NCBI RefSeq assembly: GCF_000002075.1
Contig: NW_004798155.1
Location: 90,301-154,300 of the forward strand
Direction: 5' to 3'
DNA from: Aplysia californica
Lineage: Eukaryota; Mollusca; Gastropoda; Aplysiida; Aplysiidae
DNA: 64,000 nucleotides
Both the position numbers and the translations under genes were made by a program. Under the pieces are notes generated by a model that was given only the letters and a program-made list of their open reading frames with translations, searched no databases and had not been told where the DNA came from. Positions 12,101 through 21,790 of this stretch are shown piece by piece. The stretch's first letter is position 1, and each line of letters opens with the position of its first letter.

Positions 12101-15100
12101 CTCAGAATTTGGTAACAAGAGAAAACTATATTTTTATCTTTGCAGTTTTATTATTTAGTTATTATTTGTTTTACTTACTTTGTTATTTCCAGTACCATAC
12201 TTTGTTTTGTTTGTTTGTTTATGATAGTTTTTGTGTGCTGGAGGGGGGAAGAGGGGGGGGGGGGGTCTGTATCACCCTATGTGTTTTGGGAGGAGGTAGA
12301 GTGCTTTACCAGCTTTTGTGTATAATGTTTCATTGGGGGAGGTTGGGGTTTTTTTTCTTTTGCAGGGGGGGGGGGGGGTCCCTGAGTGTTACCCAGATAT
12401 CTGGATGTTTTTTCTTTTCTCCAAATCCCACATCTGTGTCTGTGTTCCAGGTGTGTCAGAGAGAGCCAAAAGCCGCTTGAGTCGGGCCTCCAGTTTTGAC
12501 ACGGAGTCGCCGCAACACGCCCCAAGCACGCCGGTCAAAGGTCAGGACTCGAGGCAGTCGGAGCAGCAGCGAGCCGCTGAGCAGAAGAAGCCTGCTGCCA
12601 ACGGAATGTCAAGTTTTTTCACTACGCTAGGTGGGTTTTTTAATTCTTTACCATGGTGGTGGGGCTTCCCTGGGGGGATGTTGGGGGGGGGGAGATTGGT
12701 TTTGCCTCGGGGCAGCAAAGAACAACAACGGCTGTGATACTGTGGGTCATGAGAGGACTCTCAAGATGTGTAGGTCTTAGTTTAGTCTTAGTAGAATGTT
12801 TTACGGCACTTACAACACAAATAGGTCATATAAGTGCCAGAGGTAAGAGATGTTCCTTGAGAATAACATACAAAAAAAGAAGGAGAGATAAAGACGATAG
12901 TAGTTTGATAGAGAGAAGGAGCGAAACACACCACCAAAGCACCCGCCAACCACCCATCGTGTAGATCTGGTCTCCCAAACAGTACCAGACCATGTATAAC
13001 TTAGTACAAAAATACAAGCAAACATGTCAAATTGTTCGCACATCTTGGGGGACAGAGGAGCTTCTGCACCTCTGGATTAATGAAGGAATGGTAAGCGGCT
13101 AGCCCAGGATAGGGAAAAGAGGAAAGTGTTTGTTCTTGGCCTATACCCTGGTCCAGGGTGAGAAAGGCAATGATGATGATAGTGGTGGGAGTAGGGGTCT
13201 GGGTTTTGGTAGTTGGGGTTTTTCTCCCTTCACATCTGTGAATGGATTTTTGTTGTTTTCGGTGTTATTGTTGGTGGTGTTACTGGGGTTTTTTTGGTGT
13301 GTTTGGGAGCCTGTCCTTTCGAATTGTTTGGAGCCTTGAAGAGCATGCTCTTCGCCAGGGCCACTGCCTCTCTTGGGTAGCGGTTGAGGCAGTCCAATCT
13401 CCCCTGAATCCTCTCCAAAGAGATGCCACCGCCGGACCTCAATAGCGGGGCATCTCTGCAGCCAGTGCTCCAAAGCTTGGGGCTCCTCGCTGCACAATGG
13501 ACATATGTTGTTGCTGTTGAGTTCTACTTTTGGATGTGTGTGGTCCTTGGCGGGTGTTCCTGGTAGGTTACACTTCTTAACTGTCCCTCTGCTGTTTCTG
13601 TCTTACATTTTTGCTCCACTAGATAACTATATTTACGGCTATTCATTTCTCTCTATTCAGAGTGAGAATTACACCTAAGGGAAGGTTTTGTCAGAAGTAG
13701 TAAAAGAAAAAGTAATGTCGAAGAGAAAGAAAAGAAACAGACCACGACTTTTCCTCTTTTTTCTGCGCTGAGGCAGGAGGCTACGTTTAAGTTTTTGGTT
13801 TAGTTTTGTTTCATTTATGTTTGTGGATGGGTTGTTGTCGTTGTGTCAAGTGATTTCTTTATGAAGTCTTACAGGTTTGTCCTGAAGCAAGATGGATGAG
13901 CCATACTTGAAAGCTGACTTTATTAGACAAAAAAAAACGTCCGACTAGTTTGAGTGGAACACTTGTGACTGACGATAATACACAGGTGAACTGACACTGG
14001 ACACAGTAGGACTGCATGACACACTGAATGACACAGCACACAGCTACATAACACATTAAGTGACACAGCACAGTTACATGAGCGACACTCACAAACACTG
14101 AGTCAGACGATACAGCAAGAGAAATATCACCGCAAGATTATCAATGTTTTTTTCTTCTGTTTTGTTTTCCCAGAATGGCAGGACGACCCCAGTGGCACGG
14201 GTGTGTCGGAACAAAATCAACAACCCACCGAGTCTCAGGTGGGCCTGCTCAACGACCAATCGGACGACGAGGACGACTTCAGCAGCCTCAGCCGGACCCG
14301 CACAAACGGAAACGACGACATTCCCGCAGGGTACGGGGTCCTCGCCGGGGAGCCGGAGGAGAGGAGGCCGGCCGCGCAGTCACCGGCCGAGGAGGTGGAC
14401 TTACTTAACATGAACACGGCCAGCACCACCGCGAAAACAGACGCAGGGGTACGCGAGACGAGTGAGCAAATAGACTTTTTAAACATCGGCGGAGACCCGT
14501 CTAATGTAGATTTGTTGAGCGGGCACACGACATCGAAACCCGCGCAGCCGATGGCTTCACCGAGAGAGCCCGACCTTCTGGGGATGTCTGGCTCCGACAC
14601 GTTTGACCCTTTCCAGCAGCTGTCTGCCGAGCGGGCACCATCCCCCGCCAAACCCGACCTCATGACTTCCAACACTCCGGCAGCCAGTAATGACACCTTT
14701 GACCCATTCCAGAATTTCGCATCCTCTTCGAATCAGCCGGCGTCGAGTATCAGCACTGCGCAGCCGAGCTCTAAATCGGGTGGTAATGTAGAGGACGATT
14801 TCTTCGCTTTTATGGAGGACCAGAGTGCAGGGAACAAAAATGAGGAGCCAGATTTGATGACCAGTTGGAATGCGACCAGCATCCAGAATCTGAGCAACCA
14901 GACATTCAACGCGCAGGCTGGCGCCGGTGCCCAGAGCGCCAACAGTTTGGGCGTCGGCCCGGGAATGATGCATAAGAGCGCCAGCACGGGCTCAGCCATG
15001 AACTTCCAGAGCATGATGGGAAGCCAGGGAGGTCGGAGTTCGCCGCAGATGGGCATGGGAGGCCAAGGAATGGGGGGAGGGGGAGGTATAGGCCAGGTGC

Positions 15101-18100
15101 CTAGAGCTGACCCTTTTGCAGATCTGGGTGAGTTGTGTCGTCATGTTCCATTTGTGAGGCGTGCTGACAAAATGAGTTGCTTCTCGCAATTCATGGATTA
15201 AGATATCAGCCTAAAATCAACGGTGTGGTCAAATTTATAAATTTTTCGCTTGATGCCGTTTTCAAGTTTGACATGTCTTCTACTATTTCATACTTATAAA
15301 TTGCGCAAACTCCACCTATAAATTTGGCGTATCTATTTCCATAGGGATGAAATCCAAGAAGTAACTCATTTTGTCAGTCAGCAAGCCTCGCATGTATGTG
15401 CTAAAGTAGATTAAAATGTGAACATTTTACAGCCTCATTGACACTTGAGATCATCTCGGAAGCAGGCTTTGTAGACCCTGCCTGTCAGGGATCAACCCAG
15501 GCAGAGTAGGTACATCATCGTCCCAGCAGACAGGATGGAGGTGCAATGTAAAACACTTCCGTACTCGAGAGTTCAGGAATTGTACTCGCTGTCTCGTGCA
15601 GTGGCAAAGAGCCAAACCATTACGCCACTGCCTGGTTCCAGTTCTGCACTCACCTGTAATTTGTATTGTATATATAATGTGTGGGTTTAACCTTTTCAGG
15701 CCAGGTCACTTACATTTCCCTCACAGAGCGATGTCCACTTCAAAGCCAGTCATGTAATTTTACTGTAATCTATCCGATTGTTTCTAAAAAAATATTTTAC
15801 CTTATTTTCTAAAGCTTCAAATAAAAAGCCATATAGAAATTTTGTTAATGTCTCAAAAAAAAAAAAAAAAGAAAGAAAGAAATGAAAGACACATTCTGTC
15901 TTGGCTGGGCCTGAGGAGTCAAAGACCTCAGTGTTACATGGGCTAGAGGGAAATGAGGGATAAAAAAAGAGCTAAGTGCTGTAACTGTTGAGTGACTTTT
16001 GTGTGCAGTTGCGATGAGCCTAACCATTACATCACAGAGCCAGGTTCCAGTCCTGTGTTTGTCTGTAGTTTGTATTGTATATCGTCAAAACAATAGTTAT
16101 ACTTTTGTCTTTTCTTTGGTATCTTATTTAACCTTTCTCTCATGACTTTTGACTTTTCTTATGTGTCTCATTTCATCTTTCTCTCATAGCCATTCTTGTT
16201 TTCTGTGTTATGTTCTTTCATATTTTCTGTCATAGCTGTTTTTTCTCTTCCTATGTACCTTACTTTATCTTTCTCTAATGGCTGCTTTTTTTTATGTTCT
16301 TTCATCTTGCTCTCTCAGCTGGTTTTTCTCCCCTGGTGTATTTTATGTCATCATTCTCTCCTCTTAGCCCTGCATTTTCTTTCTCATGTACTTTATTGGA
16401 TCTTTCTGTGATGACGTCTCGTCTTGTCCACCACACAGGTAACTTAGGCAAGAATGCTTTCAAGAGTTCTGGACCCACCATGCAGCCCAGGGCTCCGGCA
16501 CCAGCCACAGGTAATGAGAAATTTAAAAAAAAATTAATTTAAAAATAAATGAATGAATAAATGAAGAAGTAAATTAATAAATAAATAAATATTATTTGTA
16601 CAGCGCATATCCTTGCTCAACAGCATCCTCTTTGTGCTTTTTTACTTTTATTTTCACCCCAGCCGACCCTAGAACACTCGGCGACATTTACAGCTATCCG
16701 GGTATTATGCAGTGTAAGGGGCTGATTAAGAGCTCAAATACTAACAGTCTTGTGGCAAAAACTTTCTGTTTTCTCCAGCATTTCTATCGTCTTGATCTGT
16801 TCCCTGTAAATGTGACCCGTGTAGTTCAAACTTGGTGTGAATTAGTACGAATTAATAGCAATAGCTAGCTGTTCAGTCCTTTGCTGGGAGAAGAATGAGG
16901 CTGAAAATGGTATAGCATTTGGGTTTGGGTTTTTTTTCTTCTGTTTCTTCACTTCCTCTGATTCTATCTCTCTCTGTGTCTCTCTCTAGTCCCAGGTTTC
17001 CAGCAGGCGGGCTGGGGCAGTCCCAAGATGCAGACGCCCGGAACATTCCAGGGTCAGTCTATGCCTCAGGCCCGGCCGCAGCAGTCTTCCCCGCAGCACC
17101 GACCGCAACAACCGCAGCAGCAACAGCAGCAGTTTGCCAAACCCAACTACACCAGCGTCATCGGTGGCCGGGAGGACAGGGGACCCAGGAAAAATTTTGG
17201 TAAGCTTTATTGAGTGATCGCCTCACCAATCGACTGACTGACAGCCCGCAGAGCTTTGCAGTGTTTTGAAAATATTGTGGGATTTGTAAAACTCGTTAGT
17301 TGGTCTTGACTTTGGGTTTTTTTGGGTTGAATTATTGGATAAACAGCATAAATGTTTGAGCGCAAACAACAGCGAGAGATAAGGGACTGGAGATTTGGCA
17401 TGTGAGTCGCCGTTTGTTTTCAGCGGCCCGCCCCCGCTCAAGGACGTTTTCACGGGGCCTCTGCCCAAGGAGACGTAAACAGAAACTCGTGAACACAATG
17501 TAGCAATATGCACCTGTGAGTGGGGAGACCTGTACAGCTCGGCTCGCGCTGCGGTGGGCAGCTGATCATGATACAATCTTACAGTGTGAGGAGCTAAGCC
17601 AATGCCTGTTGATATATTTTTTGGTTTTGTTTTCTGTTTCTTCATTTTGTCTGACAAAAATTATATATTTTTCGTGGGTGCTTGGCGGGTGCTCTGGTGT
17701 GGTTTGCTTCTTCTTTCCTATGGAACATCTATCATCCTTATCCCCCCCTTTTTCTTTTTTATGTTTGTTACTCTCTTGTAACACCTTTAATCTTCTGTCG
17801 CTCATATGACCTTATGCAGTAACGAGCGCCATAAAACCTCTACTAAAAAAATTTTTTTTTTTTGGGCTGTTTGTTTGTCCCTCCCCCTCTCCTGCTCTCT
17901 GACCAGGCCCCAAACCGAAACTGGACTCCAGCACCTTTGACGACCTGCTGGAAGACCACCAGTTCTCCAGTCGCAAGGAAAACGAGCCCAAGACGATGGG
18001 CGACATGAAGAAGAAACAAATGGCGGAAGAGATGGACCCGGACAAGCTCAAGGTCAGAGGATTTTCCTTAGACTGGTCAATGAGTGGAGTTTTTTTTAAA

Positions 18101-20311
18101 AAGAAAAGCCTGCGTTCTGAATGGGAAACAGACTCGACAAGTACCTCGATAAAATCGGAGACTTCAGATGTTTTTTGTTTGTTTGCCAGTTGAAGAAACT
18201 AGATTCGATTTACATGATATTTGATTTTTTTTCTTAAACTTCTTTCCCATCAGTCATATGCAGCTTACTAAAAAAAGAAAAATCGTTTGAATAGGCTTAA
18301 TAGTATTAATAGTATATGACATTTATACAGGGCTCAACCCTGATTAAGGAACACAGATTCTGAACACTTTACAAGTACAATAGCAACACATAAACGGTAC
18401 ATTGTGTTCTGACGAAATCAATTTATGTACGACAGAGTCTGCTTAAACTGAAATCTGTGGGACTGCCAGATTTTCTTCGATTTGGCAAGGTTTTCAATTT
18501 AGAGAAGTTGCTGAAATAGAAGGGGGGGGAAAAATCTTGGATTTTTTTTTCTTTCAGTTTACTGCTGTTTTCAGATTAAGTTAACCGCGTTCAGTTTAAG
18601 CAGACCCCACTGTATAATATATCTCTTTAATCTAAAAACAAAAATTATTTTAGCTGACATTTGAATAAATAAAAAGATTCGATCTCATTTAAACTACTGG
18701 GCGAATAATTCCCGATCGGGGCGGCAGGGCATGATATACGAATGCCCTTTTTCTCCCATTGTTGTAAGTTTGATTGATGGTAAAAGTAACGTCTGCTTGT
18801 TTCGCCGGTGCGGCCAGATCCTGGAGTGGACGACGGGCAAGGAGCGGAACATCCGGGCGCTGCTGTGCTCTATGGGAGCCGTGCTGTGGGACGGGGAGGA
18901 GCGGTGGAAGCCTATAGGCATGCACCAGCTGGTCACCCCCGAGCAGGTCAAGAAGTGGTACCGCAAGGCCGTGCTCTCCGTGCACCCGGACAAGGTGAGG
19001 GCAGTAGCAACAATAGGAAAACTCATACAATCGAAGCTGTCTAACAAAAGGGAAACAATGTCATGAATCATACAGTTGAAATTATCTAACAATAGGGAAA
19101 CGATATCATGAATCATACAATTGAAGTTGTCTTACAATAGTGAAACTCATACAATCGAAACTGTCTAACAGTAGGGAAACAATGTCATGAATCATACAGT
19201 TGAAATTATCGAACAATAGGGAAACTATTTCATACTGTTGAATTAGGGAAGCTATTTCGTACCGTCGAAGTTGTCTAACAATAGGGAAACTGTATTAAAT
19301 TCATGAATCACACAGTCGAGATTGTCGAACAGTAGGGAAACTATCATACAGTCGAAACTGTCTAACAAGAGGGAAACAATATCGTGAATCATACAGTCGA
19401 AACTGTCTAACAAGAGGGAAACAATATCGTGAATCATACAGTCGAAACTGTCTAACAAGAGGGAAACAATATCGTGAATCATACAGTCGAAACTGTCTAA
19501 CAAGAGGGAAACAATATCGTGAATCATACAGTCGAAATTGTCTAACAATATGGAAACTATCTCATGAATCATACAGTCGAAATTGTCCATGAATGTGTCT
19601 TGTTTTTTCAACAATCTTTTCACTCGTTTTGTTCAAGTTTTCAATTGTGGGTGGTTGGCGGGTGCTCTGGTATGGTTTGCTCCTTCTTTCCTATCTATCA
19701 AACATATATCGTCCTTATCTCTCCTCCTTTTTTTAATGTTTGTTACTCTCCTGTAACACCTCTAATCTACAGCACTTATATGACCTTACTGCGTTGCAAG
19801 AAAAAGTGGGAAGATATGGAATAACATCAAGAGTTTAGCCCAAGATAGAAAAAGTTGGAAAATATGTGTTCATGGCTTACACCCTGACCTAGAGTGAGAA
19901 AGGCAAAGGCAGTGATGATAATGATTATGATATTATGTTGCAAGTGCCGTAAAACTCCTACAAAAACTTTAAAAAACTAAAATGTTTCGCCGGTGGTTGG
20001 CGGGTGCTGTGGTGTGGTTTGCTTCTTCTTTCCTATCAAATGTCTATCGTCTTTATCTCCTCTCCTTTTTTTGGGTTTTTTTTTGGTGTTTGTTACTCTC
20101 TTGTAACACCTAATCTTCTGCACTTATATGACCTTATTGTGTTGCAAGTGCTGTAAAACACTTACAAAAACTCCAAAAACTAAAAAGCTTCCCCTGGCCC
20201 TGTCCCCAGCTGACGGACGACCCCCACCAGGCCCTGGCCAAGCTCATCTTCATGGAGCTCAACGACGCCTGGGCCAAGTTTGAGGAGGAGGGATGCAAGC
20301 CGCTCTACTAG
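1..20311 (+). CDS. GAK: Cyclin-G-associated kinase (auxilin family), 3' part of gene, 21 exons
   Basis: GAK recruits Hsc70 to clathrin-coated vesicles and drives uncoating; the kinase phosphorylates adaptor mu subunits. The gene enters the window inside the kinase domain. Exons read in one continuous frame: 1-48, 1042-1131, 1402-1537, 2326-2466, 3446-3605, 4070-4122, 4923-5071, 5263-5385, 6168-6301, 6817-6930, 8324-8404, 9291-9408, 10531-10610, 11253-11449, 12451-12630, 14174-15127, 16439-16510, 16990-17199, 17907-18052, 18818-18994, 20210-20311. They total 3465 bases, or 1154 residues plus TAG. Every junction is GT-AG and phases match throughout. The domain order (kinase, PTEN-like, C2, linker, J) is that of GAK; DNAJC6 auxilin lacks the kinase. 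About 190 N-terminal residues lie upstream of the window. The gene is tail-to-tail with HAUS3. Confidence 0.96.
545..835 (+). repeat. Degenerate LINE 3' fragments
   Basis: Two blocks contain the decayed ending seen at 7009-7222 (GCATCTGAGCAGAGAAATAA, then GGCGATGTCTGCTTCAGATC). A third relic lies at about 51840-51930. They are too decayed to give a frame. Confidence 0.5.
2062..2213 (+). repeat. tRNA-headed SINE, second family
   Basis: The consensus head is GTAGTGGTTAGGCGCTTAGC (A box) then GGAGACCTGAGTTCGATTCC (B box). The body includes TTATTGAGTATCTCGGTCTT and GGATGTTGTATCCCTCTCAG, ending in GACCGGCAGGGTCAGAAGCC. Other copies: 8817-8990, 57180-57390, 62168-62345 (plus); 15430-15640, 27808-28008, about 33875-34010 (minus); heads only at 7918-7975, about 15985-16050 and 36595-36665. 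Confidence 0.85.
3446..6930 (+). CDS. GAK: GAK linker and PTEN-like phosphatase-domain exons
   Basis: The exon at 3446-3605 encodes the Gly-rich linker ([20 protein letters not shown]). Exons 4070-6930 encode the tensin/auxilin-type PTEN domain: [52 protein letters not shown], and the P-loop position VVHCLDGKANSA. The P-loop cysteine is present but the HCx5R arginine is replaced (human GAK has HCMDGRAAS). It should therefore bind phosphoinositides or membranes rather than dephosphorylate, as accepted for the family. The exon at 4923 uses a 3' splice site abutting a SINE ATT tail. Confidence 0.94.
3598..3975 (+). repeat. 25-bp minisatellite carrying copies of an exon end and donor
   Basis: About 16 units of the type GTGTCAAAGTAAGACTTTTA plus TACCT start with the last eight bases of the 3446-3605 exon and its GTAAGA donor. 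At least six later units retain CAAAGTAAGA exactly. Confidence 0.93.
4720..4922 (+). repeat. 3' half of an ATT-tailed SINE, ending at an exon
   Basis: Matches the body and tail of the full SINE at 7581-7906 (TATGCTTCCCAGGAAGTTGA, GCATAGAGCTTGCTGTTGAG) and ends in an ATT microsatellite at about 4879-4917. The next bases are CCCAG, the splice acceptor of the 4923 exon. Confidence 0.85.
5495..5700 (+). repeat. 67-bp tandem repeat, three units
   Basis: Three units begin GGTGGTTGGAGGGTGCCAC and end TGTTGTTTCTGTCTG. The unit is part of a dispersed repeat whose relatives lie near 10970-11095, 13545-13660, 59615-59800 and 62935-63135. Confidence 0.85.
5760..6115. repeat. TC and CA microsatellite block
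   Basis: A long (TC)n run with interspersed TGTCTCCATG units, passing into (CA)n with GTACACAC. Long open frames here in several frames are artefacts of the dinucleotide repeat. Confidence 0.97.
6962..7545 (-). repeat. Minus-strand ATT-tailed SINE split by a LINE fragment
   Basis: Reading the minus strand from 7545: a tRNA-like head, the body with GGGAATGGGTACCCAG and GCTTCCCGGGAAGCC, then the tail. The tail is interrupted at 7009-7222 and resumes as GATATACCCTGTACAAATGC. An ATATC repeat flanks the inserted piece. Confidence 0.8.
7009..7222 (+). repeat. LINE 3' end (CR1/L2/Jockey-like) inserted in a SINE
   Basis: Plus-strand translation gives [19 protein letters not shown] then [20 protein letters not shown] and a stop. 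This is the typical C-terminus of a non-LTR reverse transcriptase ORF (R-G-R-x-R ... W-R-x-M/L). Only the 3' about 210 bases are present (5' truncation). The flanking ATATC on both sides fits a short target duplication. Confidence 0.72.
7581..7906 (+). repeat. Full-length tRNA-headed SINE with ATT-type tail
   Basis: The head is tRNA-like: TGGTCTAGTGATTAGGCTC (A box) and GTGGGTTCGAATCCCATC (B box). A 180-base body follows, then AAGCGCCTAGAGCTTGCTG ... ATACAAATGCTATTTGTTAT. The tail resembles the L2-type tail shared with mammalian MIR (AAGCGCTTA ... ATAAAT...ATT repeats). Other copies: 4720-4922, 6962-7545 (minus), 16595-16760 (minus), tails at 10800-10866 and 56220-56298. It is not a functional tRNA gene. 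Confidence 0.85.
8324..11449 (+). CDS. GAK: GAK C2-domain exons
   Basis: Four exons encode the C2 beta-sandwich that follows the PTEN domain: [80 protein letters not shown] and [18 protein letters not shown]. The order matches human GAK. The last exon ends FSEFG and its final 25 bases are copied repeatedly in the following intron. Very long introns separate 8404 from 9291 and 9408 from 10531. Confidence 0.94.
8817..8990 (+). repeat. tRNA-headed SINE, second family
   Basis: Copy in the GAK intron before 9291, with GGGGTGTTGTATCTCTCTCA and GACCGGCAGGGTCAGAGGCC. Its B box has decayed (GTTTGATACC). Confidence 0.8.
9470..9735 (+). repeat. 34-bp minisatellite, about eight units
   Basis: The unit TCACCCAGCCAGCAGTACAA plus AATACCCCATCTTG is repeated nearly perfectly in a GAK intron. 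A CCCC/CACC variant splits it into two blocks, and the last unit is decayed. 34 is not a multiple of three. Confidence 0.97.
11424..12125 (+). repeat. About 95-bp tandem array built from an exon end plus its donor
   Basis: Seven intronic units after 11449 each repeat the last 25-30 bases of the C2 exon (ATTCACCAGACCTTCTCCGA, GTTTG), the GTAGGAAC donor and about 60 bases of intron. Six of the seven units keep GT at the donor position. Confidence 0.92.
12451..17199 (+). CDS. GAK: GAK clathrin/adaptor-binding linker exons
   Basis: This is a low-complexity segment over five exons, the largest being 14174-15127 (954 bases). It carries many short endocytic motifs. DLL/DLM-type clathrin-box fragments include VDLLNM, VDLLSG, PDLLGM and two PDLMTS. 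DPF adaptor motifs include two DTFDPFQ and one ADPFADLG. The exon 16990-17199 is Gln/Pro-rich and ends [15 protein letters not shown], matching human PNYASNFSVIGAREERG. It probably binds clathrin heavy chain and AP-1/AP-2 during uncoating. Exon boundaries are all phase 1, so these exons could be skipped without a frame change. Confidence 0.93.
12774..12958 (-). repeat. Short interspersed repeat GTGGGTGGTTGGCGGGTG, minus copy
   Basis: Minus-strand copy of the abundant element described at 62695-62870, in the GAK intron after 12630. Further minus copies: 24896-25012, 36034-36183, 37950-38093; tail only 10705-10765. Confidence 0.85.
13325..13560 (-). repeat. LINE 3' coding remnant, minus strand
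   Basis: Minus-strand translation gives [20 protein letters not shown] then [14 protein letters not shown]. The C-x2-C...E-H-x-L-x-x-C-P pattern is the zinc knuckle near the end of I/Jockey/R1-type non-LTR ORF2 proteins. It is a 5'-truncated fragment within a GAK intron. Confidence 0.7.
15430..15640 (-). repeat. tRNA-headed SINE, second family, minus strand
   Basis: Reverse-complement copy in the GAK intron after the clathrin-motif exon. The head ends near 15640 (GGAACCAGGCAGTGGCGTAA on the minus strand). Confidence 0.75.
17674..17850 (+). repeat. GTGGGTGGTTGG short interspersed repeat, GC-stem subtype
   Basis: The tail carries CGCTCATATGACC ... ACGAGCGCC, the subtype with CGCTC/GAGCG arms. 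It ends about 55 bases before the 17907 exon. Confidence 0.85.
17907..20311 (+). CDS. GAK: GAK C-terminal J domain exons and stop
   Basis: Three exons encode the auxilin-type J domain. They read [59 protein letters not shown], then the final exon [19 protein letters not shown] and stop. The HPD tripeptide needed to stimulate Hsc70 ATPase is intact just before the 18994 donor. The C-terminus KPLY* aligns with human RPLF*. The last intron (18995-20209) contains a 45-bp minisatellite and two SINE copies. Confidence 0.96.
18430..18613. mobile_element. Small pogo/Tc1-like MITE candidate
   Basis: The ends are inverted: GACAGAGTCTGCTTAAACTG on the left and the complement of TACAGTGGGGTCTGCTTAAA on the right, next to TA dinucleotides. 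Related copies are about 28275-28740, 32490-32690 and 32925-33045. Superfamily is inferred from the CAGT...GTTTAA style of end and the TA target. Confidence 0.55.
19010..19600 (+). repeat. 45-bp minisatellite, about twelve units
   Basis: The unit AATCATACAGTCGAAACTGT plus CTAACAAGAGGGAAACAATATCGTG starts 15 bases after the J-domain exon donor at 18994. The central four units are nearly identical, implying recent expansion. Because 45 is divisible by three it produces false antisense ORFs. Confidence 0.95.
19647..19801 (+). repeat. GTGGGTGGTTGG short interspersed repeat
   Basis: Copy in the last GAK intron, with the tail cut short at TTGCAAGAAAAAG. Confidence 0.82.
19992..20186 (+). repeat. 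GTGGGTGGTTGG short interspersed repeat
   Basis: Complete copy ending 23 bases before the acceptor of the last GAK exon (20210). Its tail therefore sits over the likely branch-point region. Confidence 0.85.
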
Positions 20312-20329
20312 TACTTTCTCTCACTCTGG

Positions 20330-20860
20330 ATTTGTCCCTGATGAACGAGTGGAAATTTCGCGATATTTGCTTGAGAAATGAGCAGAAGTTTGGTTAAAAG
20401 AGTCGGAATATTGTGATATTTCCTTGATAGATGAGTAGAAGTTTGTTAGATAAATGAGTTGAAATTTCGCAATATTTCATTGATAGATGAGCAGAGGTTT
20501 TGTTTTTAAAAAAATGAGTGGTAGTCTTTGGATACTTCCTGAATAGATAAGTGGAAATTTTGTAATGTTTGAAGGATGTGAAAATTCCCAGATGTTTTTC
20601 TGGCAGATGAGCATGGACGAGACTTTACATCTTGAGTTTTTGTTTTTTAGTGTGTGGAAATTTCGCAATATTTCCTGGATGAATGAAAGGAAATTTTGTG
20701 ATGTTCCCTGGGTAGATGAGTATAAGTGAGAGGCAATATCCGGACCTTTCCTGAATAGATGAATGGGAATTTCCCGATGTTTTGATACCTGATTGAATGA
20801 ATAGAAATTTCCAGATTTTTCCTGGAAGATGAACAGAATTTTTGGGATGCCTCCTGAACG
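20330..20860 (+). repeat. Degenerate about 60-bp tandem array in GAK 3' UTR
   Basis: Repeated GATAGATGAGTGGAAATTTC and GCAATATTTCCTGG blocks, roughly eight units with high divergence, start directly after the stop codon. Confidence 0.75.
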
Positions 20861-21519
20861 GATAATGAAACCTGTAATTTTTAAAAACCCAACCCTTTAA
20901 AAAATTGCAGTCTAAAAGTGCAGAGAAAAGGATGGTCAATGTACATTCAAGCATTTGCGGCAAACTTGTTTTGCTATTTTTAAGTTATCATGTATGACTG
21001 AAATTGAACCACGTTTGACGTGTGTGAATGTCGCAACACATTCATGTCGCTTATGAGTGAGGGCTTTTTGTTTTAAATTTTTGTTTGTTGTTGTTGTTGC
21101 ATGTGTTTTGGGGGTTTTTTTGTGACTGATACAAACCATGTCACGAGAGTAAGGCTTATATCTTGTGTCAGATTTTCACCGCATGTCACTATGTTGATAT
21201 GTATTGATATGATATAATAATAATATGCAGAGCTGCCCAGCATTCAGTGAGATTATTGTGTCCCTGTGTGTAACTGTTAGTTTGTTAGTTTACACGTCCT
21301 GGTTCTTCAACCCCCTCATGTTTCTGACGTTTTTATGTATTGTTATAGATTTGACTGAGTTTTTCCTGCTGTTACAATGCAACAAAGTACAGTGAAGTCG
21401 TGAGAGTGGCATTATCATTACATGATGTTACTTGGACCCTGATTAATTGAATTGTTAGAACAGCTGTCGCTGTATGTGTGTGTGTGTATGTATGAAGTAT
21501 TGGGGGATGGGCAGGTGTG

Positions 21520-21790
21520 TGGAGAGAGAGAACCAATGTGTGTGGAGAGAGAGAATGAGAGAGGACGAGGGTGTGTGGAGAGAGAGAATGAAGGTGTGTG
21601 GAGAGAGAGGACGAGGGTGTGTGGAGAGAGAGAATGAAGGTGTGTGGAGAGAGAGAGAATGAAGGTTTGTGGAGAGAGAGGATGAGGGTGTGTGGAGAGA
21701 GAGGACGAGGGTGTGTGGAGAGGGAATGAAGGTGTGTGGAGAGAGAGAACGAAGGTGTGTGGAGAGAGAGACGAGGGTGTGTGGAGAACA
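21520..21790 (+). repeat. GA-rich minisatellite
   Basis: About a dozen units of GTGTGTGGAGAGAGAGAATG or GACGAGG type, 20-24 bases each. Open frames through it are repeat artefacts. Confidence 0.95.

Noticed and set aside
14235-14973. Minus-strand ORFs of 138-153 residues
   Set aside because: Shadow frames of the GC-rich GAK exon 14174-15127, which reads correctly in the plus frame with clathrin motifs.
19252-19623. A minus-strand ORF of 15-residue repeats ([15 protein letters not shown])
   Set aside because: It is produced by the 45-bp minisatellite, whose period is a multiple of three. There is no start context, no similarity, and it sits in the last GAK intron.
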